From Brevundimonas sp. (lineage in GTDB: Bacteria > Pseudomonadota > Alphaproteobacteria > Caulobacterales > Caulobacteraceae), in assembly GCF_013912065.1 (NCBI RefSeq), contig NZ_JACESA010000010.1, positions 1 through 64,000 of the forward strand: a stretch of DNA of 64,000 nt, given 5' to 3'. The translations under genes were made by a program, and so were the position numbers. Of this stretch, positions 14,661 to 22,724 are shown in pieces; positions within the stretch are counted from its first letter, which is position 1, and each line of letters opens with the position of its first letter. The notes beneath the pieces were generated by a model. That model ran no database searches. It saw only the letters and a program-made list of their open reading frames with translations, and was not told where the DNA came from.

Positions 14661-15299
14661 CTAGCGATACCGCGCCCGTTCCAGCTCGATCTGCTCGCGG
14701 GAATAGGGCTGGGCGTCCGCGTCGAAGCGGGACCAGCCGGATTGGCGATAGGCCTCGCCGCGGGTCGTGGCGTCGTAGCCGCGGCTCTGGTTCAGGAGGG
14801 TCTGAATCCGGTCGGCCTCGTCGTCGTCGGCCTTGACGCTGACCAAGGTTCCGCCGCGACGGACGCCTTCGGAATAGACGTTCGCCTCTTCGTCGCTGTG
14901 GCCCGCTTCCTTCAGCGCGCCCAGCAGACCGCCGGTCGCGCCGCCGGCGGCTGCACCGGCTGCGGCGCCGACGGCGGTGGAGGCCAGCCAGCCGGCGGCG
15001 ACCACGGGACCCAGGCCGGGGATGGCCAGCATGCCCAGGCCGGCGAGAACGCCCGCGCCCGCGCCCAGCAGGCCGCCGGTCGCCGCGCCCTTGCCCGCGC
15101 CGTCAGCGACGTCGTTTTCGCCGTCGCCGTTACGGTCGCCCAGAGGGCCTTCCCCGTGGCCGTTGGTTCCGGAATGCCAGTTGTCGGCGTTGTTCGAGAC
15201 AAGGCTGATCTTGTCGTGAGAGACGCCGGCGGCTTCGAGTTTCGAAACGGCGTCTAGGGCTTCGGTGTGGCTGTCGAACAGCCGGGTGACGGTCGCCAT
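14661..15299 (-). CDS. General stress protein (YflT/GSP17M-like) with glycine-zipper core
   Basis: A 212-residue protein. The N terminus (MATVTRLFDSHTEALDAVSK, then LEAAGVSHDKISLVSNN) is the ferredoxin-like fold of the general stress protein 17M family. The middle is a long Gly/Ala-rich glycine-zipper stretch (GAAAGAAAGGATGGLLGALK) that may insert in membranes. The C terminus is charged. Such proteins are induced by salt or starvation in other bacteria; the molecular role is unknown. The ribosome binding site AAGGAG is well placed. The next upstream gene on the same strand is a small lipoprotein 43 bases away. Confidence 0.75.
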   Translation of the reverse strand: MATVTRLFDSHTEALDAVSKLEAAGVSHDKISLVSNNADNWHSGTNGHGEGPLGDRNGDGENDVADGAGKGAATGGLLGAGAGVLAGLGMLAIPGLGPVVAAGWLASTAVGAAAGAAAGGATGGLLGALKEAGHSDEEANVYSEGVRRGGTLVSVKADDDEADRIQTLLNQSRGYDATTRGEAYRQSGWSRFDADAQPYSREQIELERARYR

Positions 15300-15342
15300 G
15301 ATGGGGCTCCTTGAACGAGGTAGGAAAAGCTGAAGGGGGCGG

Positions 15343-15690
15343 TTATTGGGGCGTCACGACGCCCTTGTAGTCGACGGACACTGTGGTCGGCTCACCGCCC
15401 GCGCGGGTGGCCTGGCCCATCCAGATGCCCTGTTCGTTCTGGGTCAGCGGACCCGAGACGACATAGCCCTGTTTCTCGATGGCCTCGCGCGCCTGGCCTT
15501 CGGTAAAGGAGTTGGCGCCGGGCGTCAGGGCGGTGTCGCCCGTCGTGTCCTGGGTGTCGACGGCGGGATTCATCGGGGATTCAGCCGACGAAACAGCCGG
15601 GCCTTCGACCGGCGCCTCATTGGTTTCGTTGTTCCCGCAGGCGGTGAGAAGGACGGCGGTCGCCGAGAGGGCGAGTGCGGCTTTCAACAT
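15343..15690 (-). CDS. Small lipoprotein with PepSY-like C terminus
   Basis: A 115-residue lipoprotein: signal peptide with lipobox LLTAC (Cys about residue 18), a disordered Ser/Pro/Asp-rich linker, and a C-terminal domain (TEGQAREAIEKQGYVVSG, then GIWMGQATRAGG, VSVDYKGVV) resembling the PepSY fold. Probably anchored in the envelope; partner unknown. The ribosome binding site AAAGGA precedes the ATG. It probably shares a transcript with the stress protein gene downstream. Confidence 0.7.
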   Translation of the reverse strand: MLKAALALSATAVLLTACGNNETNEAPVEGPAVSSAESPMNPAVDTQDTTGDTALTPGANSFTEGQAREAIEKQGYVVSGPLTQNEQGIWMGQATRAGGEPTTVSVDYKGVVTPQ

Positions 15691-15800
15691 GGAGCATTCC
15701 TTTCGAGGTTACCTGATCGAAAGGAGCCGCAAGGCCGGATTGTTCCAAACGCCAAAGCTCGTCATTGCGCGGTCGCCAGACGCCGCGCCGGAGCTCCCCC

Positions 15801-16211
15801 TTACCCCCTCCGCGCGTCGAATTCCGCCCGCGCCGTCTCGATCCGGTCGATGTTCTTTTCCGCCCAGGTCCAGACGCCGCAGAAGGCTTCGGCCAGGGTG
15901 ACGCCCAGGTCGGTCAGGCGGTATTCGACCTTGGGCGGAATGACCGGATGGACGGTGCGGATCACCAGGCCGTCGCGCTCCATCTGGCGCAGGGTCTGGG
16001 TCAGCATCTTCTGGCTGATGCCGCCGACCCGTTCGCCGATGCGGGTGAAACGGGTCTCGCCGTGTTCGGCCAGGACCTCGAGGATCAGCATGGTCCACTT
16101 GTCCGCGACCCGGCCGATCACCTCGTTGACCAGGGCCTCGACGCGGGGATCGGCGACCTCGCCGGTCTCGGGATGTGAAATTCTTGCGGGGGGAACAGCC
16201 GTCATTTCCAT
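15801..16211 (-). CDS. HxlR-family transcriptional regulator
   Basis: A 136-residue winged-helix regulator. The core reads VNEVIGRVADKWTMLILEVL, then RFTRIGERVGGISQKMLTQT, LRQMERDGLVIRTVHPVIPP, KVEYRLTDLG, which is the HxlR/MarR-type pattern. Unlike HypR/YodB-like redox members it has no N-terminal sensor Cys; its single Cys is near residue 111. It is divergent from an SDR oxidoreductase gene with a dyad between them, the usual arrangement of an HxlR repressor and its target. Start could also be the ATG 9 bases inside. Confidence 0.9.
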   Translation of the reverse strand: MEMTAVPPARISHPETGEVADPRVEALVNEVIGRVADKWTMLILEVLAEHGETRFTRIGERVGGISQKMLTQTLRQMERDGLVIRTVHPVIPPKVEYRLTDLGVTLAEAFCGVWTWAEKNIDRIETARAEFDARRG

Positions 16212-16226
16212 TTCTTTCTGTCGGGT

Positions 16227-16253
16227 AAGTATGGCGGTTCGAAGTGCCTACTT
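16227..16253. promoter_or_regulatory. Candidate HxlR operator
   Basis: AAGTA (16227-16231) and TACTT (16249-16253) form an inverted repeat with 17 bases between; inside it AAGT-N4-ACTT (16242-16253) forms a second dyad. It lies in the 105-base gap between the regulator and the SDR gene. Binding by the adjacent regulator is inference. Confidence 0.45.
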
Positions 16254-16316
16254 TCCAATGGAGAGTGACCGTCATACCTGATCTCCAGCCTCAACGCATC
16301 CCCGAAGGAGATCGAC

Positions 16317-17063
16317 ATGAACATCACCGGCAACACCATTCTGATCACCGGCGGCGGCACCGGCATCGGCCGCGCCCTGGCCGAGGCCCTGCACGCCCGC
16401 GGCAATCAGGTCGTCATCGCCGGCCGCCGCGAGTCCGTCCTCAGGGAGACCGCCGCCGCCAATCCGGGCATGGCCTGGGCGACGCTGGACGTCGAGGATC
16501 CCGCCGCCATCCCCGCCTTCGCCGCCCAGGTGACGCGGGACCATCCCGCCCTGAACGCGGTCATTCTGAACGCCGGAATCATGAAGAGCGAGGATCTGAA
16601 GGCCGAGCCGTTCGACCTGGCGACGGTCGAGGCGACCATCGCCACCAATCTGCTGGGGCCGATCCGGCTGACGGCCGCCCTGCTGCCGCACCTGCGGGCC
16701 CAGCCCCGGGCGACGATCATGACCGTGACCTCGGGCCTGGCCTTCATCCCCCTGGCGGCGACCCCGACCTATAACGCGACCAAGGCCGGGCTGCACTCCT
16801 GGACCGAGTCCCTGCGTCACCAGCTGCGCGACACGGCGATCGAGGTGCTGGAACTGGCGCCCCCCGCCGTGGCCACCGACCTGATGCCGGGTCATGCGGA
16901 GAACCCCAACTCCATGCCCCTGGCCGACTATACGGCCGAGGTGGTCGGCCTGATCGAACGGGGCGAGACGCCGCGCGGCGAGATCCTGGTCGAACGGGTC
17001 AAGCCGCTGCGCTTCGCCGAGGTCAACGGCTACGAGGCCGTGTTCGAAATGCTGAACGGCTGA
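16317..17063 (+). CDS. SDR-family oxidoreductase
   Basis: A 248-residue short-chain dehydrogenase/reductase. It has the NAD(P)-binding TGGGTGIG, the NAG stretch (LNAGIM), the catalytic Ser (MTVTSGLAF) and Tyr-x-x-x-Lys (YNATK). The overall pattern is DltE/SDR-like; the substrate is unknown. A strong ribosome binding site (AAGGAG) precedes the ATG. Divergence from an HxlR regulator suggests induction by a reactive electrophile or xenobiotic. It is followed by dispersed repeat copy B, whose terminal hairpin may end transcription. Confidence 0.9.
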   Translation: MNITGNTILITGGGTGIGRALAEALHARGNQVVIAGRRESVLRETAAANPGMAWATLDVEDPAAIPAFAAQVTRDHPALNAVILNAGIMKSEDLKAEPFDLATVEATIATNLLGPIRLTAALLPHLRAQPRATIMTVTSGLAFIPLAATPTYNATKAGLHSWTESLRHQLRDTAIEVLELAPPAVATDLMPGHAENPNSMPLADYTAEVVGLIERGETPRGEILVERVKPLRFAEVNGYEAVFEMLNG

Positions 17064-17071
17064 GGCCAGCC

Positions 17072-17230
17072 CTCTCCCTCCCCCGCGGGGGAGGGGGGCG
17101 AAGGCGGAGCCGAAGCCAGGTGGGAAGGGCCAGGCGACGTCCCACAGACTTCCACGGATCGGTGCGCCCTCGCCTTGCCGGCCCCACCCCGTCGCTGCGC
17201 GACGCCCCTCCCCCGCAGGGGGAGGGAGAG
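17072..17230 (-). repeat. Dispersed intergenic inverted-repeat element, copy B
   Basis: Same element as 1438-1601 and 60744-60891 but in the opposite orientation: terminal hairpins (CTCCCTCCCC next to GGGGAGGG), the internal GTCGCTGCGCGAC hairpin near its right side, and the shared GACGTCCCACAGAC segment with copy A. It fills the gap between the convergent SDR and aspartyl protease genes, where its hairpins could terminate both. Confidence 0.8.
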
Positions 17231-17237
17231 CGTCCAT

Positions 17238-18185
17238 TCACCGCCCCACGGTGATCTCCATCGGCCGCGCGGTGAACAGCCGGGGGCCGCCTAGGTCCAG
17301 CACCACCCGCCGGTCCTCGAAGGCCGCCATGCCGATCAGGGCGGCGGGGAAGCCGGGCACGGCGACATCCTCATAAACGGCCACCGTGGCCTGGCGATAC
17401 AGTTCGTCGCCGATGGTCAGGGTGCGGACGACCACCGTCTCGGCCTGGACCACCCCGCCCAGCACCAGGCTCTGACCCCGGGTCCGGGGGCGTCCGTCCA
17501 GCAGGCCGGCCGCCTGGGCCGTCTCGCGCGTGAGCGCCAGAACGGCCGATGCGCCGGTGTCGATCACGGCCTGGACCGTGGCCCCCTCGACCGAGATCGT
17601 CGCCTGCAGGGCCTTGCCCGCCCGGGTCACCTCGACCGGCGCCAGATCGGCGGCCGGGGTCCAGCCGTCGCGGGACAGGAACCGCAGCCGACGCTCGGTC
17701 GTGTCCAGCTCCAGCACCAGTTCGCGCAGCACGTCCTGCCCCAGGATCAGCGGCGCGCCCAGCCCCCGGTCGTCGGCCAGCGGCCCCAGGTCCAGGATCG
17801 CCGCCCTCAGGCCGGTCAGGCTCAGCCCGCCGATCCCGACGTTCAGCGCCGTCCCCCGCCCCACCTGCGCCCCGCCGCCGACGCCATAGGCGACCATCGG
17901 GATGGTGAAGACGTCCCTCAGGGCCAGGCGTTCGACCAGCGACCGGTCGATCACCGAATACTGGGCCCCGGAATCGACCAGGGCCCGCACCGGCGTCCCG
18001 TCCACCGTGATCTCGACCGTCGGGGTCACGGCGCGGGGCTCGGCATAGGGTCGCCAGCCGGACGAACCCGCCGCCGAAAACCCGACCTCCGGCCCCTTCC
18101 ACAGCACATGGTCGCGCAGCCACCAGGCCCCGCCCACGCCGCCGGCGACCAGGCCCAGCCGGATCAGAAGATCGCGTCGTCTCAT
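17238..18185 (-). CDS. Retropepsin-like aspartyl protease, double domain
   Basis: A 315-residue protein starting MRRRDLLIRLGLVAGG, a twin-arginine-like/hydrophobic export signal. It has two aspartyl protease half-domains, each with an active-site triplet: ALVDSGAQYSVID (about residue 70) and AVIDTGASAVLAL (about residue 195), and hydrophobic-Gly flap-like repeats. Two half-domains in one chain would form the pseudo-dimeric active site of pepsin-like enzymes. Similar proteins in Caulobacterales are annotated as retroviral aspartyl proteases; the substrate is unknown. An alternative start is 12 bases upstream. Confidence 0.8.
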   Translation of the reverse strand: MRRRDLLIRLGLVAGGVGGAWWLRDHVLWKGPEVGFSAAGSSGWRPYAEPRAVTPTVEITVDGTPVRALVDSGAQYSVIDRSLVERLALRDVFTIPMVAYGVGGGAQVGRGTALNVGIGGLSLTGLRAAILDLGPLADDRGLGAPLILGQDVLRELVLELDTTERRLRFLSRDGWTPAADLAPVEVTRAGKALQATISVEGATVQAVIDTGASAVLALTRETAQAAGLLDGRPRTRGQSLVLGGVVQAETVVVRTLTIGDELYRQATVAVYEDVAVPGFPAALIGMAAFEDRRVVLDLGGPRLFTARPMEITVGR

Positions 18186-18454
18186 GGCCCATGACATGGA
18201 CCGTCGCCGCGCCGGGCGCCAGCGGGGGATTGGTCGCAGGTCTTCCCAGGGTTCGTCACCCTCGGCCACGGACAAGCCCTGGGATGACGGGATTGAAAAC
18301 GGGGACAAAAGGCAGAAAATTGTCACTCCCTCGCGCATTTCACCCGCCGCACGCCGCACCGACGCTCAACCCGCCGCCTAGCCGACAATTTCTTCCCGCC
18401 AAGCCCCAGAAACCGGGTGACGCCGCCGCTCCGTCTGGCTACCACCTGAGCACC

Positions 18455-19846
18455 ATGAGCACTCCCAGCGCCCGTTACGTCTCGACCCGGGGTCAGGCCC
18501 CCGAAACCGATTTCGCCGACGCCCTGCTGCGCGGCATCGCCCCTGACGGCGGCCTCTATATGCCGACCGTCTGGCCCCGTCTGTCGCCGGACGCCTGGGC
18601 GCCGAAAACCCTGGGAAGCGCCGACTACAAGTCCATCGCGCTCCAGGCCATGGCGCCCTTCATCGGCGACGCCCTGCCCGCCGGCGCCCTGGACCGGGCG
18701 CTGGACCGGCTGACCGCCGGCTTCGACCATCCGGCCGTGACGCCTCTGGTCGAGCTGGAGCCCGGCCTGTTCGTGCTGGAGCTGTTCCACGGCCCGACCG
18801 CCGCCTTCAAGGATCTGGCGATGCAGCTGGTCGCCGCCCTGACGGACGAGGCCCTGGCCGCCTCGGGCGAGCGGCTGACCATACTGACCGCCACCTCGGG
18901 CGACACCGGGGCGGCGGCGGTGCGGGCCTTCGCCGGCGCTAGGTCGGTCGATCTGGTCGTGCTGCACCCTCTGGACCGGGTCTCGCCGGTGCAGCGCCGC
19001 CAGATGACGACGGTCGAAGCCGACAATGTGCTGAACCTGGCCGTGCGCGGCGATTTCGACGACTGCCAGCGTCTGGTGAAGGGGCTGCTGGCCCAGGAAT
19101 CCCTGCGCGAACGCGGCCGTCTGTCGTCGGTCAATTCGATCAACTGGGCGCGGCTGGCGGGGCAGATCCCCTATTATGTCTCGGCCGTGGCCCAGCTGGG
19201 CCAGGCGGCGACCTTCGTCGTTCCAACCGGCAATTTCGGCGACGCCTTCGCCGGCATCGCCGCGACGCGGATGGGGCTTCCCGCGACCGGTTTCGTCGCG
19301 GCGGTGAACCAGAACGACGCCCTGGCCCGCGCCATCAACGACGGTATCTATTCGCGCCGCGCGGCGGTCGAGAGCGGCAGCGTCTCGATGGACGTCCAGG
19401 CGCCGTCGAACTTCGAACGCCTGGTGTTCGAGGCGACCGGCCGCGACGGCGACGCGACCCGGACGGTGTTCGAAACCTTCGCCCGCGACGGCGCCGTGGC
19501 CTTCGACCCCGCGCTTCTGGCCGCCCTGCGCGACCAGGTCTCGGCCGTCTCCATCGACGAGACCGAGACCCGGGCCGAGATCGCCCGCGCCCATGAGACC
19601 TGGGGCCGCGTCGTCTGCCCCCATACGGCTGTTGCGCTGGCCGCCGCCCGCCGCCAGGACCGCTCGAACGGTCCGGTCGTCGCCCTGTCCACCGCCCACC
19701 CGTCCAAGTTCGGCGCCTTCGTCTCCGACGTCCTCGGCTTCGAGCCCGACCCGGCCCCCGTCATCGCCGCCCTTGGCGACCGGCCGGAACGGATGACGGT
19801 GGTCGAGAACGATTTGGCGGCCGTGCTCGATCTGCTGATCCGTTAG
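18455..19846 (+). CDS. thrC: Threonine synthase
   Basis: ThrC converts O-phosphohomoserine to threonine with PLP. The 463-residue protein has the fold-type II pattern: YVSTRGQAPETDFADALLRG at the N terminus, the PLP lysine in FHGPTAAFKDLAMQ (about K119), LTATSGDTGAAAVRAF for phosphate binding, SVNSINWARLAGQIPYY, and VPTGNFGDAFAG. The frame stays open upstream to 18191, but the conserved N terminus begins at the ATG at 18455. It is separated by 2 kb from the hom-thrB operon, so it is probably controlled separately; no leader peptide is visible here. Confidence 0.96.
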   Translation: MSTPSARYVSTRGQAPETDFADALLRGIAPDGGLYMPTVWPRLSPDAWAPKTLGSADYKSIALQAMAPFIGDALPAGALDRALDRLTAGFDHPAVTPLVELEPGLFVLELFHGPTAAFKDLAMQLVAALTDEALAASGERLTILTATSGDTGAAAVRAFAGARSVDLVVLHPLDRVSPVQRRQMTTVEADNVLNLAVRGDFDDCQRLVKGLLAQESLRERGRLSSVNSINWARLAGQIPYYVSAVAQLGQAATFVVPTGNFGDAFAGIAATRMGLPATGFVAAVNQNDALARAINDGIYSRRAAVESGSVSMDVQAPSNFERLVFEATGRDGDATRTVFETFARDGAVAFDPALLAALRDQVSAVSIDETETRAEIARAHETWGRVVCPHTAVALAAARRQDRSNGPVVALSTAHPSKFGAFVSDVLGFEPDPAPVIAALGDRPERMTVVENDLAAVLDLLIR

Positions 19847-20481
19847 GACCCGTTCGACACCGCGACGGTTAAGCGCGACAGACCGTAGTTGATGCCGCAT
19901 TTCACATCATACTGGCGCGCCAGCGACAGGATGGGACGCCAGTCCCAGCTATTGAAGTCGCCCCTGTCGGCGCGCGCCAGCAGATCGCTCGACGCGGCCT
20001 CGCGGCCCTGCCAGATCGCCGTATAGATCAAGCCGAACTCACGACCGCCCAGTATGCTGTCTTCCAGCGAACGCCGCGTCGACTGGGCCAGGGTCGATCC
20101 GGCCGAGAACCAGTTGGCGGCGCCGTTGGGAGACGCCACTCCGCCGATAGCGCCAAGTCCCAGTCCGACGATGTCGAGACTGCTCCGTGTCGCGTTGCGG
20201 TCGATGGACACGGCGGTCAGATAGCGGTCACAGCGAAGATCGGATTCCGCGACCAGCGCGTACATAAGCTGCTTAGCCCTCGGCTCCTTCCACCCGGTCC
20301 ACTTCGCGTCCATCGCGACTTCGGCGGTCCTGGTCTGTTCAGACGTGACGACATCAACCCCGAGTGGATGTCCGGAGCCCCCGACGCCCAGAGGCGCGCC
20401 GGGTTTCATCTGGAGCGTCGAGCATCCGCCGGTCAGCAGAATGCAGGCCAGCACCGCCAACTTGGCTGTTTGTATCGTCAT
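19843..20481 (-). CDS. Lipoprotein of unknown function
   Basis: A 212-residue protein with a lipoprotein signal peptide (KLAVLACILLTGGCS, Cys about residue 20). A Gly-rich stretch (IVGLGLGAIGGVASP) sits in the middle. Two later cysteines (LRCDRY, VKCGINYG) may pair. No family recognised. GGGGAGG precedes the ATG. Its stop overlaps the end of thrC on the other strand. GC is lower than in thrC. Confidence 0.7.
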   Translation of the reverse strand: MTIQTAKLAVLACILLTGGCSTLQMKPGAPLGVGGSGHPLGVDVVTSEQTRTAEVAMDAKWTGWKEPRAKQLMYALVAESDLRCDRYLTAVSIDRNATRSSLDIVGLGLGAIGGVASPNGAANWFSAGSTLAQSTRRSLEDSILGGREFGLIYTAIWQGREAASSDLLARADRGDFNSWDWRPILSLARQYDVKCGINYGLSRLTVAVSNGS

Positions 20482-20554
20482 CGTCGCCTCCCCAGGCCAA
20501 TTTCGGGGAGACTGCGTCAACAATCAGACGTTGTCAAACCGCCGGTATGCGAAC

Positions 20555-20869
20555 CTAACGACGACCGCCGCGCGTAAGCATGCCCATCAGCAACAGGCCG
20601 ACGCCCGCCACCGACAGGGTCGTGACCAGCGGGCGTTTGCGCGCCTCGCCGGCGACCGAGCGAGCGCGGTCGCGATAGTCGGCGGGGGCCTTTTCGACCA
20701 TGCGATCGACGGCATCCATCGCCTTGCCGAAGGTCTCCAGCGACCGCCCCTTGGCGTCGTTGAAGGCGCCTTCGACCTGCATCTTCTGGTCGCCGACCAG
20801 CTTGCCGAAACCCTTTTGCGTCTTGCCGGTCGCCTGTGCGCCGGCGGCGTCGATCCGTTCGTCGGTCAT
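20555..20869 (-). CDS. CsbD-like stress protein with C-terminal membrane anchor
   Basis: A 104-residue protein. The first half (TGKTQKGFGKLVGDQKMQVE) matches the CsbD pattern, a small stress-response family. The second half adds a helix (EKAPADYRDRARSVAGEA) and a C-terminal hydrophobic segment (LSVAGVGLLLMGMLTRGG) like ElaB/YqjD-type membrane anchors. The combination suggests a membrane-tethered stress protein. Start chosen at the ATG behind GAGGAAGAGAG. Confidence 0.75.
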   Translation of the reverse strand: MTDERIDAAGAQATGKTQKGFGKLVGDQKMQVEGAFNDAKGRSLETFGKAMDAVDRMVEKAPADYRDRARSVAGEARKRPLVTTLSVAGVGLLLMGMLTRGGRR

Positions 20870-21025
20870 GATCTCTCTTCCTCGGGGAGTGCGGCCGTGA
20901 CGGCCGCGTGACATGGAAAATCCCCGGAACCGGCTTCTGTTCCAGCGACACGGGAGCGCAGGCGGTTCGACGTCAGGGTTGGGGCTGGGGCCTAATCGCA
21001 GTCGACCAGTTTCGGACGTCTGTTT

Positions 21026-21334
21026 TCATTTTTTCGGGCGTTTTCGGGTTGATCGATAAGTCTCGCGCGCCGCTACGATAGGTAGTGCGCCGATAAAACA
21101 GCCGACCATGCCACAGACCGTGAAAATGGCGACGTCCGTCAACAGGAAGGCGAGAGTCATTTCATTCGTATGCCTCCAATCGACCAGAAGAGCGAAGTCG
21201 GCAAGAACAGCAATAAGGAGGCTAGACAAGGCCAATCGCCAGTAGGAGCGACCTTTCAAAGCGATGAAAATTAGCGCGGCTACGAATCCGACGACCACGG
21301 AGAGAACAAACGCCACGTAGTAGGTGAAATCCAT
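21026..21334 (-). CDS. Small integral membrane protein
   Basis: A 102-residue protein with three or four hydrophobic segments (YYVAFVLSVVVGFVAALIF, LALSSLLIAVLADFALLV, FLLTDVAIFTVCGMVGCFIG) and a positively charged C terminus (RSTRKRPKK). TAAGGA lies upstream of the ATG. No family recognised. Base composition is less GC-rich than in the neighbours. Confidence 0.55.
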   Translation of the reverse strand: MDFTYYVAFVLSVVVGFVAALIFIALKGRSYWRLALSSLLIAVLADFALLVDWRHTNEMTLAFLLTDVAIFTVCGMVGCFIGALPIVAARETYRSTRKRPKK

Positions 21335-21403
21335 CGCTGTCGTTCCTTACGTGGGAACGCAACATTAAGCGACCGAAGGTCCCCACCCAAACGAACTCGT
21401 GAA

Positions 21404-21562
21404 CCTCTCCTCCCCGTCGCGCAGCGATGGGGAGGTGGCGCGGCGCCTCTTCGGCGTCGTGACGGAGGGGGTCTTCGCCCCAGACGCGGCGCCAGCTTCA
21501 AGAACCCCTCCACCGCTTCGCGGTCCCCCTCCCCATTCGCCAAGCGGCGAACGGGGAGGAGA
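21404..21562 (+). repeat. Second type of dispersed inverted-repeat element
   Basis: The ends are CCTCCCC...GGGGAGG hairpins, each enclosing a smaller inverted repeat (GTCGCGCAGCGA on the left; CGCC/GGCG on the right). Layout is like the elements at 1438 and 60744, but the internal sequence is different (GCGGCGCCTCTTCGGCG, ACCGCTTCGCGGT). Only one copy lies in this window. It is the main content of the 430-base gap between the membrane protein gene and thrB. The rest of that gap has only a 7-bp hairpin at 21721-21742. Confidence 0.65.
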
Positions 21563-21720
21563 CGAGCCGTTTCTCCTCCTAATTCCGCAAGCGAAACCCG
21601 CGCCTTTTCAACGCCCTGATATCGCGAAAAGACGACCAACCCGGCGCCCGTCAAAACCGTGCGACACTGTCGTCCGGTCTTTGACAATCGAACCCCGGCG
21701 AATTGCACTCTTTTGCATAT

Positions 21721-21742
21721 TGCACCGATTTTCGACGGTGCA
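21721..21742 (-). terminator. Possible terminator hairpin after thrB
   Basis: TGCACCG (21721-21727) pairs with CGGTGCA (21736-21742) around an 8-base AT-rich loop, 22 bases beyond the thrB stop. In the thrB direction it is followed by ATATGCAAAAG, not a U-tract, so it is a weak candidate. Confidence 0.3.
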
Positions 21743-21764
21743 GTTCAATTTCCCGAGCCGGTCT

Positions 21765-22721
21765 TCAGACCGTCTCCGCCGCTCGCCAGTGGTCCATCCG
21801 ACGCAGGAAGACGGCCGGATCCTTGGGCGTCACCAGGTTGGACGGGTCGTGGAAGATCCGGTCGTGCAGGCGCGTCACCGTGAACCGCAAGGCCGCCGCC
21901 TCGCCGAGGCGCGGCAGGGCCGCGCGTTCGGCGTCGCTCAGCGGCCGCACCGCTTCGTAGCCACGCTGGAAGGCGGCCAGGGCCTCGGGCATGGGCCGAC
22001 CCTCGGCGTCGAAGCCCCAGGCCGACAGGGCGACGGCCAGGTCGTAGGCGAAGGCGCCGGTGCAGCCGAAATAGAAGTCGATCACCCCCGAGACCGCGCC
22101 CCCTTCGAACAGGATGTTGTCTGGGAAATAGTCGGCGTGGATCGACCCGGCCGGAAGATCATCCGTAAACGGATCATCTAGCCGCGCCAGAGCCGCCTCG
22201 ACCTGGTCCAGCAGCACCCGGTCCTCGCCCGAGGCGCCGGCCGCGCACCGGTCGGCCAGCCGCCGCCACAGGACCGGCCCGACCGGGTTCTCACGCCGCC
22301 CGCCGAAGCTCTGGGCCGTCTGGTGCAGCCGCGCCAGCACGGCCCCCGCCGCCGCCTGATCCGCCTCCGACGGGCTCCGCAGCCAGGCGCCGGTCTTCCA
22401 TTCGATCACCGCCGCCGCCCGGCCGTTCAACCGCCCCAGCCAGCCGCCCGAGCGGTCCTCGATCGGGGTCGGACAGGGAAAGCCCCGCCCCGCCAGATGG
22501 GCCGTCAGCCCCAGGCAGAACGGCAGGGAGGCCTCGTCCGTCCGGCCCTCGAACAGGGTCAGGACGAACCGCTTCCGGATTTCCCCGGCCTGCGTCTCCA
22601 GCCGATAGTTGGTGTTCTCCACCCCCTCGGCGATGGCGGTCAGCTCGACCACCTCGCCCAGGTCGTAGCCGGCCAGGAACCCTCTGGCCTCGTCCAGGGA
22701 AACGGGAGTGAAGACGGCCAT
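21765..22721 (-). CDS. thrB: Homoserine kinase (aminoglycoside phosphotransferase fold)
   Basis: This enzyme phosphorylates homoserine for ThrC. The 318-residue protein is the type II homoserine kinase common in alphaproteobacteria: VYSLDEARGF-like N terminus (TPVSLDEARGFLAGYDLG), GVENTNYRLET nucleotide loop, FVLTLFEGR, and the kinase catalytic loop IHADYFPDNILF followed by VSGVIDFYFGCTG (Mg-binding Asp). It begins 3 bases after the stop of the fused aspartokinase-homoserine dehydrogenase gene, so it belongs to the operon controlled by the threonine leader. Confidence 0.93.
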   Translation of the reverse strand: MAVFTPVSLDEARGFLAGYDLGEVVELTAIAEGVENTNYRLETQAGEIRKRFVLTLFEGRTDEASLPFCLGLTAHLAGRGFPCPTPIEDRSGGWLGRLNGRAAAVIEWKTGAWLRSPSEADQAAAGAVLARLHQTAQSFGGRRENPVGPVLWRRLADRCAAGASGEDRVLLDQVEAALARLDDPFTDDLPAGSIHADYFPDNILFEGGAVSGVIDFYFGCTGAFAYDLAVALSAWGFDAEGRPMPEALAAFQRGYEAVRPLSDAERAALPRLGEAAALRFTVTRLHDRIFHDPSNLVTPKDPAVFLRRMDHWRAAETV

Positions 22722-22724
22722 GGC

